From: Dysgonomonadaceae bacterium zrk40
GTDB taxonomy: Bacteria; Bacteroidota; Bacteroidia; Bacteroidales; Dysgonomonadaceae
Direction of reading: 5' to 3'
Length of the DNA stretch: 64,000 bases
Assembly (NCBI GenBank): GCA_016916535.1
Contig: CP070277.1
Span: 1-64,000 of the forward strand
Shown here: in pieces, positions 48,095-56,417 of the stretch
Layout: every line of letters starts with the position of its first letter
Numbering within the stretch: position 1 is the stretch's first letter
Position numbers and translations under genes: made by a program
Notes under the pieces: generated by a model
Told to the model about the DNA's origin: nothing
What the model saw: the letters and a program-made list of their open reading frames with translations, nothing else
The model's database searches: none

Positions 48095-48198
48095 GGCCCT
48101 TTTTAGCATTCACCCGACATCGTGGGCAAGAGGAAAAACGCAGTTTCTGCGCACGATACCCCTTTGCCTGCTTCCTGCTCGAAAGCAAGGAAAACGGA

Positions 48199-49485
48199 AT
48201 GTTAAAATCATCGACCGGGTGGCGAAAACAGACACCCGAGCGCGCCTATTTTTCCGATCTCGCGGCCAAGGCCCCGATCGGAGACCATAGCCGCGCCGAA
48301 ATCAGGCGGCTCCTGAACCGCATACGTCCCGTTCTGAAAACGAATACCACGCAGATGCTGCTCCTCAATATCCTGTTCGACGCCACCTATTACCAGGACT
48401 GGAAAAACGGATCTCAGCCGATCGTTTGGCTGTCCAACGAGGCCATGGCCCGCCAGCTCAATATCAGCGTCAACGCGACACGCGCCGCGCTACGGTCACT
48501 GACCGACATGGGCATCATCTCGCATTACGACAGCGCCAATTGCCGGCGATCCGGCCAGCGCGATCGTTCCGGCCGCATCGTTCATGCTCACGGCATCAGC
48601 CTCGCTTTGCTCGAAGCGCGGTTTGATGAGCTGACAGCGAAAGCCGACAGGTACGACCTGGACAATCAGCGCCGCCGCGTCCTCCGCAACGACATTACGT
48701 CACTGCGCCGCGATATCATGGCAACGCTCGAAATCGCCAAGGAGACGGTCAAGCCGTCGCGCTGGCATTCGATTGCCCAGCGCTTCGACCAGCTCAGGGC
48801 CTTTCTCGGAAAGATCGGCCGCGCCAGCGTCGAGCATCTGGAGCGGATGCACCGCGATTTCGAACGCCTTTGGAAGACGCTCAATGCCCTCGTCATGAGT
48901 GACTTGGACAAGAAAACTGACACCAAGGTGTCCCTGAGCGGACACCTATTAGAACCTACAACCCAACCTGAAAACGTATCTTGTAATGACGAATGGAGTT
49001 GCGCTGACGCGCAACGCTCTGGTTTTCACGCTGACAGCGCCTACGGCGCTGAAAGAATGGCTCTTGAAAATGAGCCTCGGCAAGCTGAGGGGCATGAGCA
49101 ACCCGAAAAATCAGTGAAATCCGGCCGACGGATAGATCTGCGAACCGTGCTGACGGCATGCCCGATTATCACCGAGCTTTCCACCGAGCCGCTGCGAAGC
49201 TGGCGCGATCTCGACGCATACGCCGCTGAACTTCGCCCGATGCTCGGCGTGTCGGCCCATGCCTGGGCGGAAATGCGAACGGTCGCAGGGCAAGGGCTCG
49301 CTGCGCTCGCCCTTGCCATCACCGCCCAAAAACAAGCGGACGGCGAAGTCAGTTCGCCGGGCGGCTATCTTCGGGGAATGGCCAGGAAGGCGAAGGCCGG
49401 CGATTTGCATCTCGAAAAATCCCTGAACGGGCTGCTAGCTCGAAAATTGGCCGCGCAGCAGACGTGCGCGGCGCCGATCCAGTAG
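48199..49485 (+). CDS. repC: RepC-family plasmid replication initiator
   Basis: This 428-residue protein opens with GWRKQTPERAYFSDLAAK and LLNILFDATYYQDWKNGSQPIVWLSNEAMARQLNIS, the RepC winged-helix domain. The C-terminal domain has LTACPIITELSTEPLRSWRDL and SPGGYLRGMARKAKAGDL. RepC acts in cis, and in studied repABC plasmids the origin lies inside repC; the AT-rich part near 48945-48995 is the matching spot. No repA or repB lies upstream: the neighbour is icmT. Confidence 0.9.
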   Translation: MLKSSTGWRKQTPERAYFSDLAAKAPIGDHSRAEIRRLLNRIRPVLKTNTTQMLLLNILFDATYYQDWKNGSQPIVWLSNEAMARQLNISVNATRAALRSLTDMGIISHYDSANCRRSGQRDRSGRIVHAHGISLALLEARFDELTAKADRYDLDNQRRRVLRNDITSLRRDIMATLEIAKETVKPSRWHSIAQRFDQLRAFLGKIGRASVEHLERMHRDFERLWKTLNALVMSDLDKKTDTKVSLSGHLLEPTTQPENVSCNDEWSCADAQRSGFHADSAYGAERMALENEPRQAEGHEQPEKSVKSGRRIDLRTVLTACPIITELSTEPLRSWRDLDAYAAELRPMLGVSAHAWAEMRTVAGQGLAALALAITAQKQADGEVSSPGGYLRGMARKAKAGDLHLEKSLNGLLARKLAAQQTCAAPIQ

Positions 49486-49510
49486 GAACTTAGGAGGCTG
49501 AAACGCTGAC

Positions 49511-50023
49511 ATGAAACGCATGCGATCCAAATTTTTGCTCGGTCTTGCCGGCGCCATCGCCATCATTGCCGCCATTCCGGAGGCCGGCAGCATTGCCCAA
49601 TCGATCGGCGTCCCGAAATCGGTCCTTCGGGAGATCGGCCGGCAGGCTGAAAAATACGGCCGGCAAACAACGATCGTGACCAGCGCCGGCGAAATCAGCG
49701 TCTACGACGGGGACACCATCAAAATTGATGGTCAGCGTATGCGGTTGCTTGATATCGACACGCCCGAAATCTCAAAGCCGCGGTGCAGCTACGAGGAAAA
49801 GGTGGGGTATCAGGCCCGAGACAGATTGCGGGCGCTGATCGGTCAGGCCGGGACCGTCGAAATCATCGACAGCGGGACAACCGACAAATACGGTCGGAAT
49901 TTGATCCATGTCGAGGTTGACGGAAGGGACGCTGGGCAAATTCTCGTCAGAGAGGGGCTTGCACTTCGATATCGGGGCGGGTCGGCCGCCTGGAACGAGC
50001 GGAAGCGCCATTGGTGCGGGTGA
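49511..50023 (+). CDS. Thermonuclease-family (SNase) exported nuclease
   Basis: This 170-residue protein has an N-terminal signal anchor. Its staphylococcal-nuclease core has VYDGDTIKIDGQRMRLLDIDTPE near 65-87 (calcium-binding aspartates and catalytic Arg), KYGRNLIHVEVDG near 121-133 and ILVREGLALRYRGG. Plasmid SNases are common, perhaps for DNA uptake or defence. It follows repC by 25 bp. Confidence 0.9.
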   Translation: MKRMRSKFLLGLAGAIAIIAAIPEAGSIAQSIGVPKSVLREIGRQAEKYGRQTTIVTSAGEISVYDGDTIKIDGQRMRLLDIDTPEISKPRCSYEEKVGYQARDRLRALIGQAGTVEIIDSGTTDKYGRNLIHVEVDGRDAGQILVREGLALRYRGGSAAWNERKRHWCG

Positions 50024-50076
50024 TCTGTTTGTATATATGAAATCGATAGTGTCGAATGTGTACTTGGAGTAGAGGA

Positions 50077-50721
50077 ATGTCCTGGAAGATCACCCTTATC
50101 ATGCTTGGCGTTAGCATGTTTGCTCTTGGTAGTTCGGCCACTGGCGCCAGCGCCGCGCCGATCACAATCAAAGGCGTAAATCTGAAAATGTCGCTAGTTG
50201 ACCAAGTCGCGGAATTTAACCGCAGAGGTTTGGTTTGCTATCAGGAGACCAACTCGCTCAATGCCCCGCTGCGAGTTCTTGACGGAGCATCATCTCCCGC
50301 AGATGAAAGAGTGATATGCATCGATGCGGGTGATTTCAAAACCCATCGTGCAGAAATTGAACAACTGTTACGGTCAGTTCCTGACTACTGCGAAAACGCG
50401 ATAAGGACCGAAACCGAAGCATCGAATTGCCTAGATGCTCGGGGCGATCTGTTTCAGGCAACTAGCCCGTTGATGAAGGCGATTATTTCGCCTGATGGTC
50501 GTGTTTCTTTTGAGTGCGATTTTGTGAAAACGTGCATGTTCGACCTTGAACAAATTGTTCATGTTTTTCAGAGGCAAGTGCTCAATAAACCTTTTGAAAC
50601 ATTGCATTCCTATCCATTCAAGGCATGTGCCGCCGGCGATGACGGCGATGAAGTCTGTATCGGAGGCGATGGTGGTATACTTTTGCGTTGGTCAGCAGGA
50701 AGGGTAATGAATTTCAACTGA
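50077..50721 (+). CDS. Secreted hypothetical protein
   Basis: This protein of about 214 residues has a signal peptide (MSWKITLIMLGVSMFALG, cleaved after ASA). The mature part has eight cysteines and a Gly/Asp-rich end (AAGDDGDEVCIGGDGGILLRW). GGAGTAGAGGA supports ATG 50077 over 50056. Lower GC than its neighbours suggests recent acquisition. No family is recognised. Confidence 0.6.
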   Translation: MSWKITLIMLGVSMFALGSSATGASAAPITIKGVNLKMSLVDQVAEFNRRGLVCYQETNSLNAPLRVLDGASSPADERVICIDAGDFKTHRAEIEQLLRSVPDYCENAIRTETEASNCLDARGDLFQATSPLMKAIISPDGRVSFECDFVKTCMFDLEQIVHVFQRQVLNKPFETLHSYPFKACAAGDDGDEVCIGGDGGILLRWSAGRVMNFN

Positions 50722-50961
50722 CCAAGCATTGTCATCATGCGAAATCTTGGCCGTTCGGCCGATGGCCGACCGCGCTCTATGCCTGCGGCACGAAGCCGCC
50801 CAAAGGCCGTCTTCGCCCATGCGGGTCACGATCGCTCGTCCGGAAAGACTTTCAGTCTTTCGCTTCGTGCCGATTGCGGGAAGAGGTTCGACTAGATGCC
50901 GAGACCGCCAAGCGCAAAAAGCGCCGCGATATCCGACTCTCAAATAAATTCTGCGGGTGTT
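50722..50961. other. Gap at the broken edge of the RIT element
   Basis: Frames here lack homology. A hairpin GAAAGACTT-TC-AGTCTTTC (near 50848-50868) is visible. Neither an intact RIT terminus nor the expected 5' part of ardC was found, so the left side of the RIT insertion appears to have been deleted. Confidence 0.35.
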
Positions 50962-51753
50962 TCAATTGAATGGAAACCGGTTCGAAATCGGCACCTTCAG
51001 AAGGTCGTGATCGCTATGCCCTCCATCATTCAGACGGTAATGCTTGCGAACCAGATGCTCCAATGCATCCCGGCTGAGCCGGTCACCCCGGATCGAGGGG
51101 AACAGCGGTCCATCGCTCTCGCGCCGTTCGCCGATCCAGGTCTGGATAAGCTTGGCCGTGTCGCGGCGAAGAGGCGTACTGCGTTCTTTTCGGCCTTTGC
51201 CGATGCAACGGATATGGGCGCCGGTGCCAAGGATCACATCCTTGCAGCGCAGGTTGACCAATTCGGAAGCGCGTAAACCGGTTTGAAGTGCAAGCACCAG
51301 CAGGACATGATCCCGCCGCCCCGCCCACGTCGCCCGATCCGGCGCAGCCAGCAAAGCCGCGATCTCATCCGCGTCGAGGAACGTGACACTCCTCTTTACA
51401 TACCGCTTGTTCGGCATCGAGAGTATCCGCTGGCAATGAAGAAGCCAGCTTGGCTCGGTTAATGCGACGTAGCGGAAGAATGAGCGGATGGCGGCAAGCC
51501 TTGTATTGCGGGTGCGCGCCGTATTACCGCGAACCGTCTCGACATGGACCAGGAAGTCGGCGACGAGATCGGCATCGAGGTCCCCAATTGTCAGCCTGGT
51601 GGGCGGCTTTTCACACCGTGCGCTTGCGTACCGGATCAACAGCCGGAACGTGTCGCGGTAGCCGGCAATGGTATTTTGGCTTGCCTCCATCTGGGTGCAG
51701 AGACGGTCAGTGAAGAAGCGCTGGATCAGCGCAGGGAAGTTACTCGTTTTCAT
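50962..51753 (-). CDS. Third recombinase of a RIT trio, catalytic end missing
   Basis: This 263-residue tyrosine recombinase has an intact N-terminal SAM-like DNA-binding domain (MEASQNTIAGYRDTFRLLI) and the first catalytic Arg (QTGLRASELVNL). The conserved HxLRHxxA and the nucleophilic tyrosine are absent: after HLVRKHYRLND (about 51010) unrelated residues lead to a stop. Its ATG overlaps the stop of the middle recombinase. It is therefore C-terminally truncated and probably inactive. Confidence 0.75.
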   Translation of the reverse strand: MKTSNFPALIQRFFTDRLCTQMEASQNTIAGYRDTFRLLIRYASARCEKPPTRLTIGDLDADLVADFLVHVETVRGNTARTRNTRLAAIRSFFRYVALTEPSWLLHCQRILSMPNKRYVKRSVTFLDADEIAALLAAPDRATWAGRRDHVLLVLALQTGLRASELVNLRCKDVILGTGAHIRCIGKGRKERSTPLRRDTAKLIQTWIGERRESDGPLFPSIRGDRLSRDALEHLVRKHYRLNDGGHSDHDLLKVPISNRFPFN

Positions 51754-52694
51754 CGGGTTTCCTCCTCCGCTACTGCGCCGGTTATTCGGGCCGAGGCCAG
51801 TTCCAGCAGTTCTGGTACCGCTTCCAGATACCAGTATGTGTGGGCGGGGTTCGCATGACCTAGCCATGTCGTCAGCTTGATCATCTCGCGGCCGACGTCT
51901 TTGCCTGATCTATACCAGCTCAGCATGGTCCGCACCGCGAAGGTATGACGAAGATCGTGGATGCGCGGGCGACGACCGTGCCGAAGATAAAGCTGCGATT
52001 CTCGCAGTCCGATCTGCTGGCAGACATGCGCGAAGTTGTAGCGTGCACTGCAGTCGCCAAATCGACGCCCTTCACAGTTCACGAAGAATGCCTCCGGCCT
52101 GCCCCCGAGCAGCCGGTCCCGCTCGCGACCATAGCTTTCCAGCCGTAGTACGACGCTTGGGTCCAGCGGCAGCAACCGTTCCTTGCCAAGCTTGCCTTGC
52201 CGGATGCGAAGCACGCCGGATTCTACATCAAGGTCGGCAGGGTCAAGAGCAAGAGCTTCGCTGATCCTAAGCCCGGTCACGGCGATCAGGCCGAACAGCG
52301 TCGAGCAGGTCAGCCCGCGAAGGCCGTAGACCGAAGGCAGCATTCGCGCATGCTCGATGATCGCAACGATTTCGGCATCGCTGTAGATATAGGGGTGAGA
52401 ACGCTGAACGCGGCCTGGCACCAATCCCCGTGGTGGAGTTTCGTGCCTTGGGTCAATGCCGTGCAACCATTCGGCAAACTGGCGGGCGACCCTGAAGCGT
52501 GTCGCCCTTGTTCCGGCGCTGGCGGAAGGCAGGCTTTCGAGCCAGCGCATGACGAGGCTTGTGCTGACGTGTTGCGCCCCATCACGGTCGGCAAACGTGA
52601 CGAAGCGGCGCAATATCCGTTCATCGGTGCTGAGATCGGCGCCGAGCTGCCGTCTGATGGTGAGGTATCGGTCCATTTCGGTGAGGAAGCTCAT
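51750..52694 (-). CDS. Second recombinase of a RIT trio
   Basis: This 314-residue tyrosine recombinase has the catalytic residues R (VTGLRISEALAL), H-x-x-R (HDLRHTFAVR) and the C-terminal HANPAHTYWYL, where the tyrosine is expected. It is coupled by ATGA overlaps to both neighbours, the defining arrangement of recombinase-in-trio elements. Confidence 0.85.
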   Translation of the reverse strand: MSFLTEMDRYLTIRRQLGADLSTDERILRRFVTFADRDGAQHVSTSLVMRWLESLPSASAGTRATRFRVARQFAEWLHGIDPRHETPPRGLVPGRVQRSHPYIYSDAEIVAIIEHARMLPSVYGLRGLTCSTLFGLIAVTGLRISEALALDPADLDVESGVLRIRQGKLGKERLLPLDPSVVLRLESYGRERDRLLGGRPEAFFVNCEGRRFGDCSARYNFAHVCQQIGLRESQLYLRHGRRPRIHDLRHTFAVRTMLSWYRSGKDVGREMIKLTTWLGHANPAHTYWYLEAVPELLELASARITGAVAEEETR

Positions 52695-53911
52695 CGTGCC
52701 GCCTCCGCGACCGGCCAGGGCTGGGCAATGGAACGCAGACCCTCCGTGTCGAGCTTTGCGTAGATCATCTTCGTCGCCCGCGACCTATGTCGCAGCAGAT
52801 CGCCGATCTCCTCCAGCGACGCCCCGGCACGGACCATGTTCGTTGCCAGGCTGTGGCGTAGAACATGTGATCCGACGTAGGGTGTTGGCGGCTTCACGCC
52901 CGTCGCCGCGAATGCCTCCTTCAATATGGCGTTGATGACCTGGCTGTCCTTGAACGGGCGATTGGGTGCTCGATGCGTCACGAACAGCGTGCGTGTGGTT
53001 GCGGAGGAGCGATCCTCACGTAGGTATTCGCTGATCGCTTCGCCGACGTCCGGCGGGATAGGCAGCCGATCATGTTGCTGGCCTTTCCCACGAACCATCA
53101 GTTCGCCGGCGCGCCAGTCGATGTCATCCAACTGGATTGCGATGATCTCCGGCGCATGCAGGCCGAGGCGCGCCATCAGCAACAGCATGGCGTAGTCACG
53201 GGTGCCGCGCCGTGGATTGCCGCGCACCGAGGTCACAACGGCCTCCACCTCCTCAGGCGACAGGTATCGAGGGAGCCTTGCGCCCCAGGATCTATGCACG
53301 CGAGGGACGCAGAGCGACAGGTTGGTCGTCGTGAGGCCCTGAGCGAACAGATACTGGAAGAAGCTGCGCAGATGCGTGGCCGGTGTCTTGTCGCGGAACG
53401 GCCGCTTGCGCGTCAAAAGATACTCCATGAACGCCACGATATCCTTGACGTTCAGCGCTGGTAGATCGAGCAGGTTCTCGCCGAAGCGATAATCAAGGAA
53501 GCGGTCCGCGAACCGGAGCACATGATAGATCGTGCGCGGGCTGAGACCCCGCTGCCGGACGAGATAGATTTCGAAGTTGCCCAGCAGTTCTGCGCGGTCG
53601 GCCTGCGCGGGCGTCAGAGGCGGTCGTGTCGCAACACCTATTTCAATCAGGTGCGTGACGAACAGCCTTGCGAGATTGGGGATCTTCACCTGGCTCTTCG
53701 GCGTGGCCGGCAATCTCTGCCCCAACTCGACGGCAAGGTCTGGCGTCAACGCCGACGGAGTGATGCCCTCGGCGTCGAGCAAGCGACCGAACCGCCGAAG
53801 CAGGCAACGATAGTTGTTCAGCGTGGTTGGCTTGTAGTTTTGGAATGAAAGACTTTTCTCGAACGATTCGAGATAGCAATCGAGGCAGGTAGTTTCCTTG
53901 GATATTTCCAT
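52691..53911 (-). CDS. First recombinase of a RIT trio
   Basis: This tyrosine recombinase of about 406 residues was started at 53911 (MEISKETTCLDCYLESFEKSL), with GGAG 8 bases upstream. It has a duplicated N-terminal core-binding region, then the catalytic domain with RLGLHAPEIIA (Leu-His at the usual R site), HVLRHSLATNM and the terminal MIYAKLDTEGL Tyr. RIT genes act together on the element ends. Confidence 0.85.
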   Translation of the reverse strand: MEISKETTCLDCYLESFEKSLSFQNYKPTTLNNYRCLLRRFGRLLDAEGITPSALTPDLAVELGQRLPATPKSQVKIPNLARLFVTHLIEIGVATRPPLTPAQADRAELLGNFEIYLVRQRGLSPRTIYHVLRFADRFLDYRFGENLLDLPALNVKDIVAFMEYLLTRKRPFRDKTPATHLRSFFQYLFAQGLTTTNLSLCVPRVHRSWGARLPRYLSPEEVEAVVTSVRGNPRRGTRDYAMLLLMARLGLHAPEIIAIQLDDIDWRAGELMVRGKGQQHDRLPIPPDVGEAISEYLREDRSSATTRTLFVTHRAPNRPFKDSQVINAILKEAFAATGVKPPTPYVGSHVLRHSLATNMVRAGASLEEIGDLLRHRSRATKMIYAKLDTEGLRSIAQPWPVAEAAR

Positions 53912-54045
53912 TTCGTGTGCTCCATGTTCTTGGAACACTATCTTGGTGGAAAATCCGGGCTGTTTGACCAGCCCTGCGGCGGATTTCGACGAGACCCCGT
54001 GCGTCCTCGGCAATGAAGTTGTCCGCTTCGAACCCAAATCCGCAT

Positions 54046-54975
54046 TCAGGCGGACCTCACTCCGAGTTCAGTCGCTATTTGTTTTCGTGAATAAGGCATC
54101 GTGATGATGCCAAGGCATCCCACGACCAATGCCACGCCGACCCATCCGAGGACTGGCAAGCGCTCGCCCACGATGATCACGGCCAGAACTGCGGCAATGA
54201 CAGGCTCCAGCAGCGTAATTGTGGTTGCCATGCTAGATCGCACACGAGCAAGGCCATAGCCGAAACACAGATATCCTAGGAACATTGGCACGGTAGCCAT
54301 ATACATTCCGACTGCCGCATTTTCCCACGACGCGAGGAATGGCCCACCTGTCGCGACAAGCACTGGCATCAGCAGAAGGCCACCAAGTCCGAAGGTTGCA
54401 CCCATCGCTACGGATGATCTCATGCCCCGGAGCATCATCCTGCGCGCGGTCCAGGAGTATAGGGCGTAGGTTAGCCCTCCGATAAGGCCTAGGGTCACAC
54501 CAAGGGGGACGTTGTCCCCGCCGACCACCTCGCTATGCGACGCGCTTTCCGCCACACAGATGAAAGTCATGCCAATCAGTCCGACCAAGGCTCCGATGGC
54601 CCAGCGTGCTGTCAGATCTGTCCGATCCAAAACATATTCAATGAGAGCTGATAGCAGCGGCGCGGACCCGATGGTGATGACTGTTCCAATCGTCACTCCC
54701 GCCAACCTCATCGAGGCATAGAAGGCCAAAGGATAGGCTGCGACCGCAACCGCCCCGATCATGAGCAACCTGCGTTGATCCCATAATGCTGCGTGGGAAC
54801 GGCTGATGCCGCGCAGGGCGATCAAGGCTTGCGCCATCCCACCAATCCCCATTGCTGCCGCGCCGATGGCTGCAGGGCTGACATCTGGCGCAAAGGTTGC
54901 AGCAGTCCCGGTTGTGCCCCAGACAACGGCTGCGAACAGGATCGCGACAACTCCCCCGACATATCCTTGCGTCAT
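54046..54975 (-). CDS. EamA/DMT-family exporter
   Basis: This 309-residue membrane protein has ten helices in two EamA repeats (about 10-140 and 155-290), ending VGVALVVGCLGIITM. Such carriers export metabolites or drugs. It follows the TetR regulator by 1 bp, so the pair forms an autoregulated efflux operon riding inside the RIT element. Confidence 0.85.
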   Translation of the reverse strand: MTQGYVGGVVAILFAAVVWGTTGTAATFAPDVSPAAIGAAAMGIGGMAQALIALRGISRSHAALWDQRRLLMIGAVAVAAYPLAFYASMRLAGVTIGTVITIGSAPLLSALIEYVLDRTDLTARWAIGALVGLIGMTFICVAESASHSEVVGGDNVPLGVTLGLIGGLTYALYSWTARRMMLRGMRSSVAMGATFGLGGLLLMPVLVATGGPFLASWENAAVGMYMATVPMFLGYLCFGYGLARVRSSMATTITLLEPVIAAVLAVIIVGERLPVLGWVGVALVVGCLGIITMPYSRKQIATELGVRSA

Positions 54976-54976
54976 A

Positions 54977-55567
54977 TCAAAGCGCCTTCAGCATGTCGGA
55001 CACCATGGCCCGTGCCGATATGACCCTTGCACTGTTGCCCTCAAGCCCCGCCCGCGTCATAGCACCTTCCAGCAAGAAGGCGATGTGTGCTGCAAGGCTT
55101 GACACACGGTGAAAGTCATCCGGTACAATCTCGGAAAGATGTTGAGCGACGATGTTTTCTACCTGTTCCTTGTGCCGCCGAACGGCCTCGCGACCGGCAT
55201 CGCCCGCCTCAAGTTCGGCCGCCGCATTTAACAGCCCACACCCGCGAAATCCACGCTCATAGGCGTGTTCAGCGTGATCCTGATAGGCGTCAAAGACGGC
55301 TAGGATGCGTTCTTTCGGATGGGATGCCGTAGCTTCTCGCGCAGCGTAAAGTGCCAGCCATTCCGCATGCCTCGCTTCGATATACTGGTTCACCAGATCA
55401 GCCTTCGAGGCGAAATTATTGTAAAGGCTCTTTTTCGCCACCCCCGCGCGTTCCACGATGGCGTCTATGCCGGTCCCGCCGATGCCATGATTGTAGAATA
55501 GGATCATCGCGGCCTGTATGAGGCGGTCGTGAGCACTGATTTTCGGTGTGGCGTCTGGCATGGTCAT
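54977..55567 (-). CDS. TetR-family repressor
   Basis: This 196-residue regulator has the TetR helix-turn-helix near 12-55 (AAMILFYNHGIGGTGIDAIVERAGVAKKSLYNNF). Its ligand domain has RILAVFDAYQDHAEHAYERGFRGCGLLNAAAEL, of the YxaF/LmrA-like branch. It likely represses itself and the exporter by binding the dyad at 55585-55604. Confidence 0.9.
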   Translation of the reverse strand: MTMPDATPKISAHDRLIQAAMILFYNHGIGGTGIDAIVERAGVAKKSLYNNFASKADLVNQYIEARHAEWLALYAAREATASHPKERILAVFDAYQDHAEHAYERGFRGCGLLNAAAELEAGDAGREAVRRHKEQVENIVAQHLSEIVPDDFHRVSSLAAHIAFLLEGAMTRAGLEGNSARVISARAMVSDMLKAL

Positions 55568-55584
55568 TAGTTGCTCCTAGAATA

Positions 55585-55604
55585 TAGGTAGACCAGTATA
55601 CCTA
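55585..55604 (-). promoter_or_regulatory. TetR-type operator
   Basis: The perfect dyad TAGGTA-N8-TACCTA lies 18 bp before the tetR start. It sits where a TATACT or TATATT -10 for the operon would be read on the minus strand. Confidence 0.65.
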
Positions 55605-55733
55605 CAAAACAGAGGTGGGCACAAGGGCAAAGTCCATGGTGGACGAATGTTGGGAATGTCCGCAGTGACTGACAGTCAGACTTCGAGAACGGTGCACTTA
55701 ATCAGAACTTCTGAGTTCCTCGAAACGCTCTGA

Positions 55734-55841
55734 TTATGCCGAACTGCTGCAAGGCAGAACGCAGGTGCGAAAGCCACCAAACCGGCCATGCGGCATAACC
55801 CGTCTTACGGCATAATGACCCTTATGCCGATATCGGCATAA
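55734..55841. repeat. Right terminus of the RIT element: five CGGCATAA octamers
   Basis: The octamer CGGCATAA occurs three times on the plus strand (55791, 55808, 55834) and twice inverted as TTATGCCG (55734, 55822). The last pair forms the perfect 20-bp palindrome TTATGCCGATATCGGCATAA (55822-55841). Clustered direct and inverted sites fit binding of several tyrosine recombinases. The ardC homology resumes directly after it. Confidence 0.6.
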
Positions 55842-55842
55842 G

Positions 55843-56127
55843 TCTCACGCTACCAGCCATGCAGGCCGGCTTGATCGGAATCAGAGGTTTTGCCGCAAAG
55901 CCGACCTCGCCTTCGAGGAGCTTTGTGCCGAAATCGGTTCCGCCATGCTTTGCGTTTCACTGGATCTGGTCCCCGACTTTTCACAATCGGCGGCCTATGT
56001 GGAGAGTTGGCTTCGATCACTGAAGAACGACAAGAAGTACATCTTCCGCGCCGCGAGCGAGGCCCAGAAAGCAGCGGACTATCTTCTGCAGGCGTCTTGC
56101 GAACAAACCACCCAACATGCGGCATGA
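55843..56127 (+). pseudogene. C-terminal remnant of an ArdC-type antirestriction protein
   Basis: The frame from about 55843 reads SHATSHAGRLDRN, then KADLAFEELCAEIGSAMLC and AAYVESWLRSLKNDKKYIFRAA, ending QTTQHAA. This is the end of the ArdC metallopeptidase-like domain that protects incoming plasmid DNA. The zinc motif HExxH at its start is destroyed and everything upstream is RIT DNA. The 5' part was not found in the window. Confidence 0.7.
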
Positions 56128-56151
56128 GGTGCCCGAAAATCTTAGCAAATC

Positions 56152-56187
56152 AAACGGGCTTCGCCGCCGCGCGAAGCCCGTTTTTTT
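56152..56187 (+). terminator. Strong rho-independent terminator
   Basis: AAACGGGCTTCGC and GCGAAGCCCGTTT make a 13-bp perfect stem with a 6-base loop, followed by further T residues. It lies 24 bp after the ardC remnant. Confidence 0.9.
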
Positions 56188-56349
56188 GTTGCGGCACCTG
56201 CCTCGAACAGGGGTTTCGCCAAAGTGGGGGCCTTGGCTGCGAAATGTCCGCAACAAGACTTATGCAACATATGAAAGAACAAAAAACAACCGAAACGTTG
56301 ATTTTGCCAGCTGTGTCGGTTTCACTGATCGATAGAGCAAGAGTTCAGC

Positions 56350-56417
56350 GAAGCCCGGTTGCCGGGCTTCCAAAAGGAGAGAAAGTCTTTCCTCCCGGCC
56401 GATACCGGAGAACAGCA
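56350..56417 (+). promoter_or_regulatory. Dual-hairpin leader of the parB-like gene
   Basis: Tight hairpin GAAGCCCGG-TTG-CCGGGCTTC (56350-56370), then GAGAAAG (56379-56385), then a second stem CTCC(C)GG...CCGGAG (56392-56410). The 3' arm of that second stem contains the GGAG ribosome site. The ATG follows 7 bases later. The layout is shared with the leaders at 58438 and 61385. Confidence 0.6.

Noticed and set aside
50692-50969. Overlapping frames beside the RIT element
   Set aside because: Arg-rich translations in several frames, no ribosome sites and no homology.
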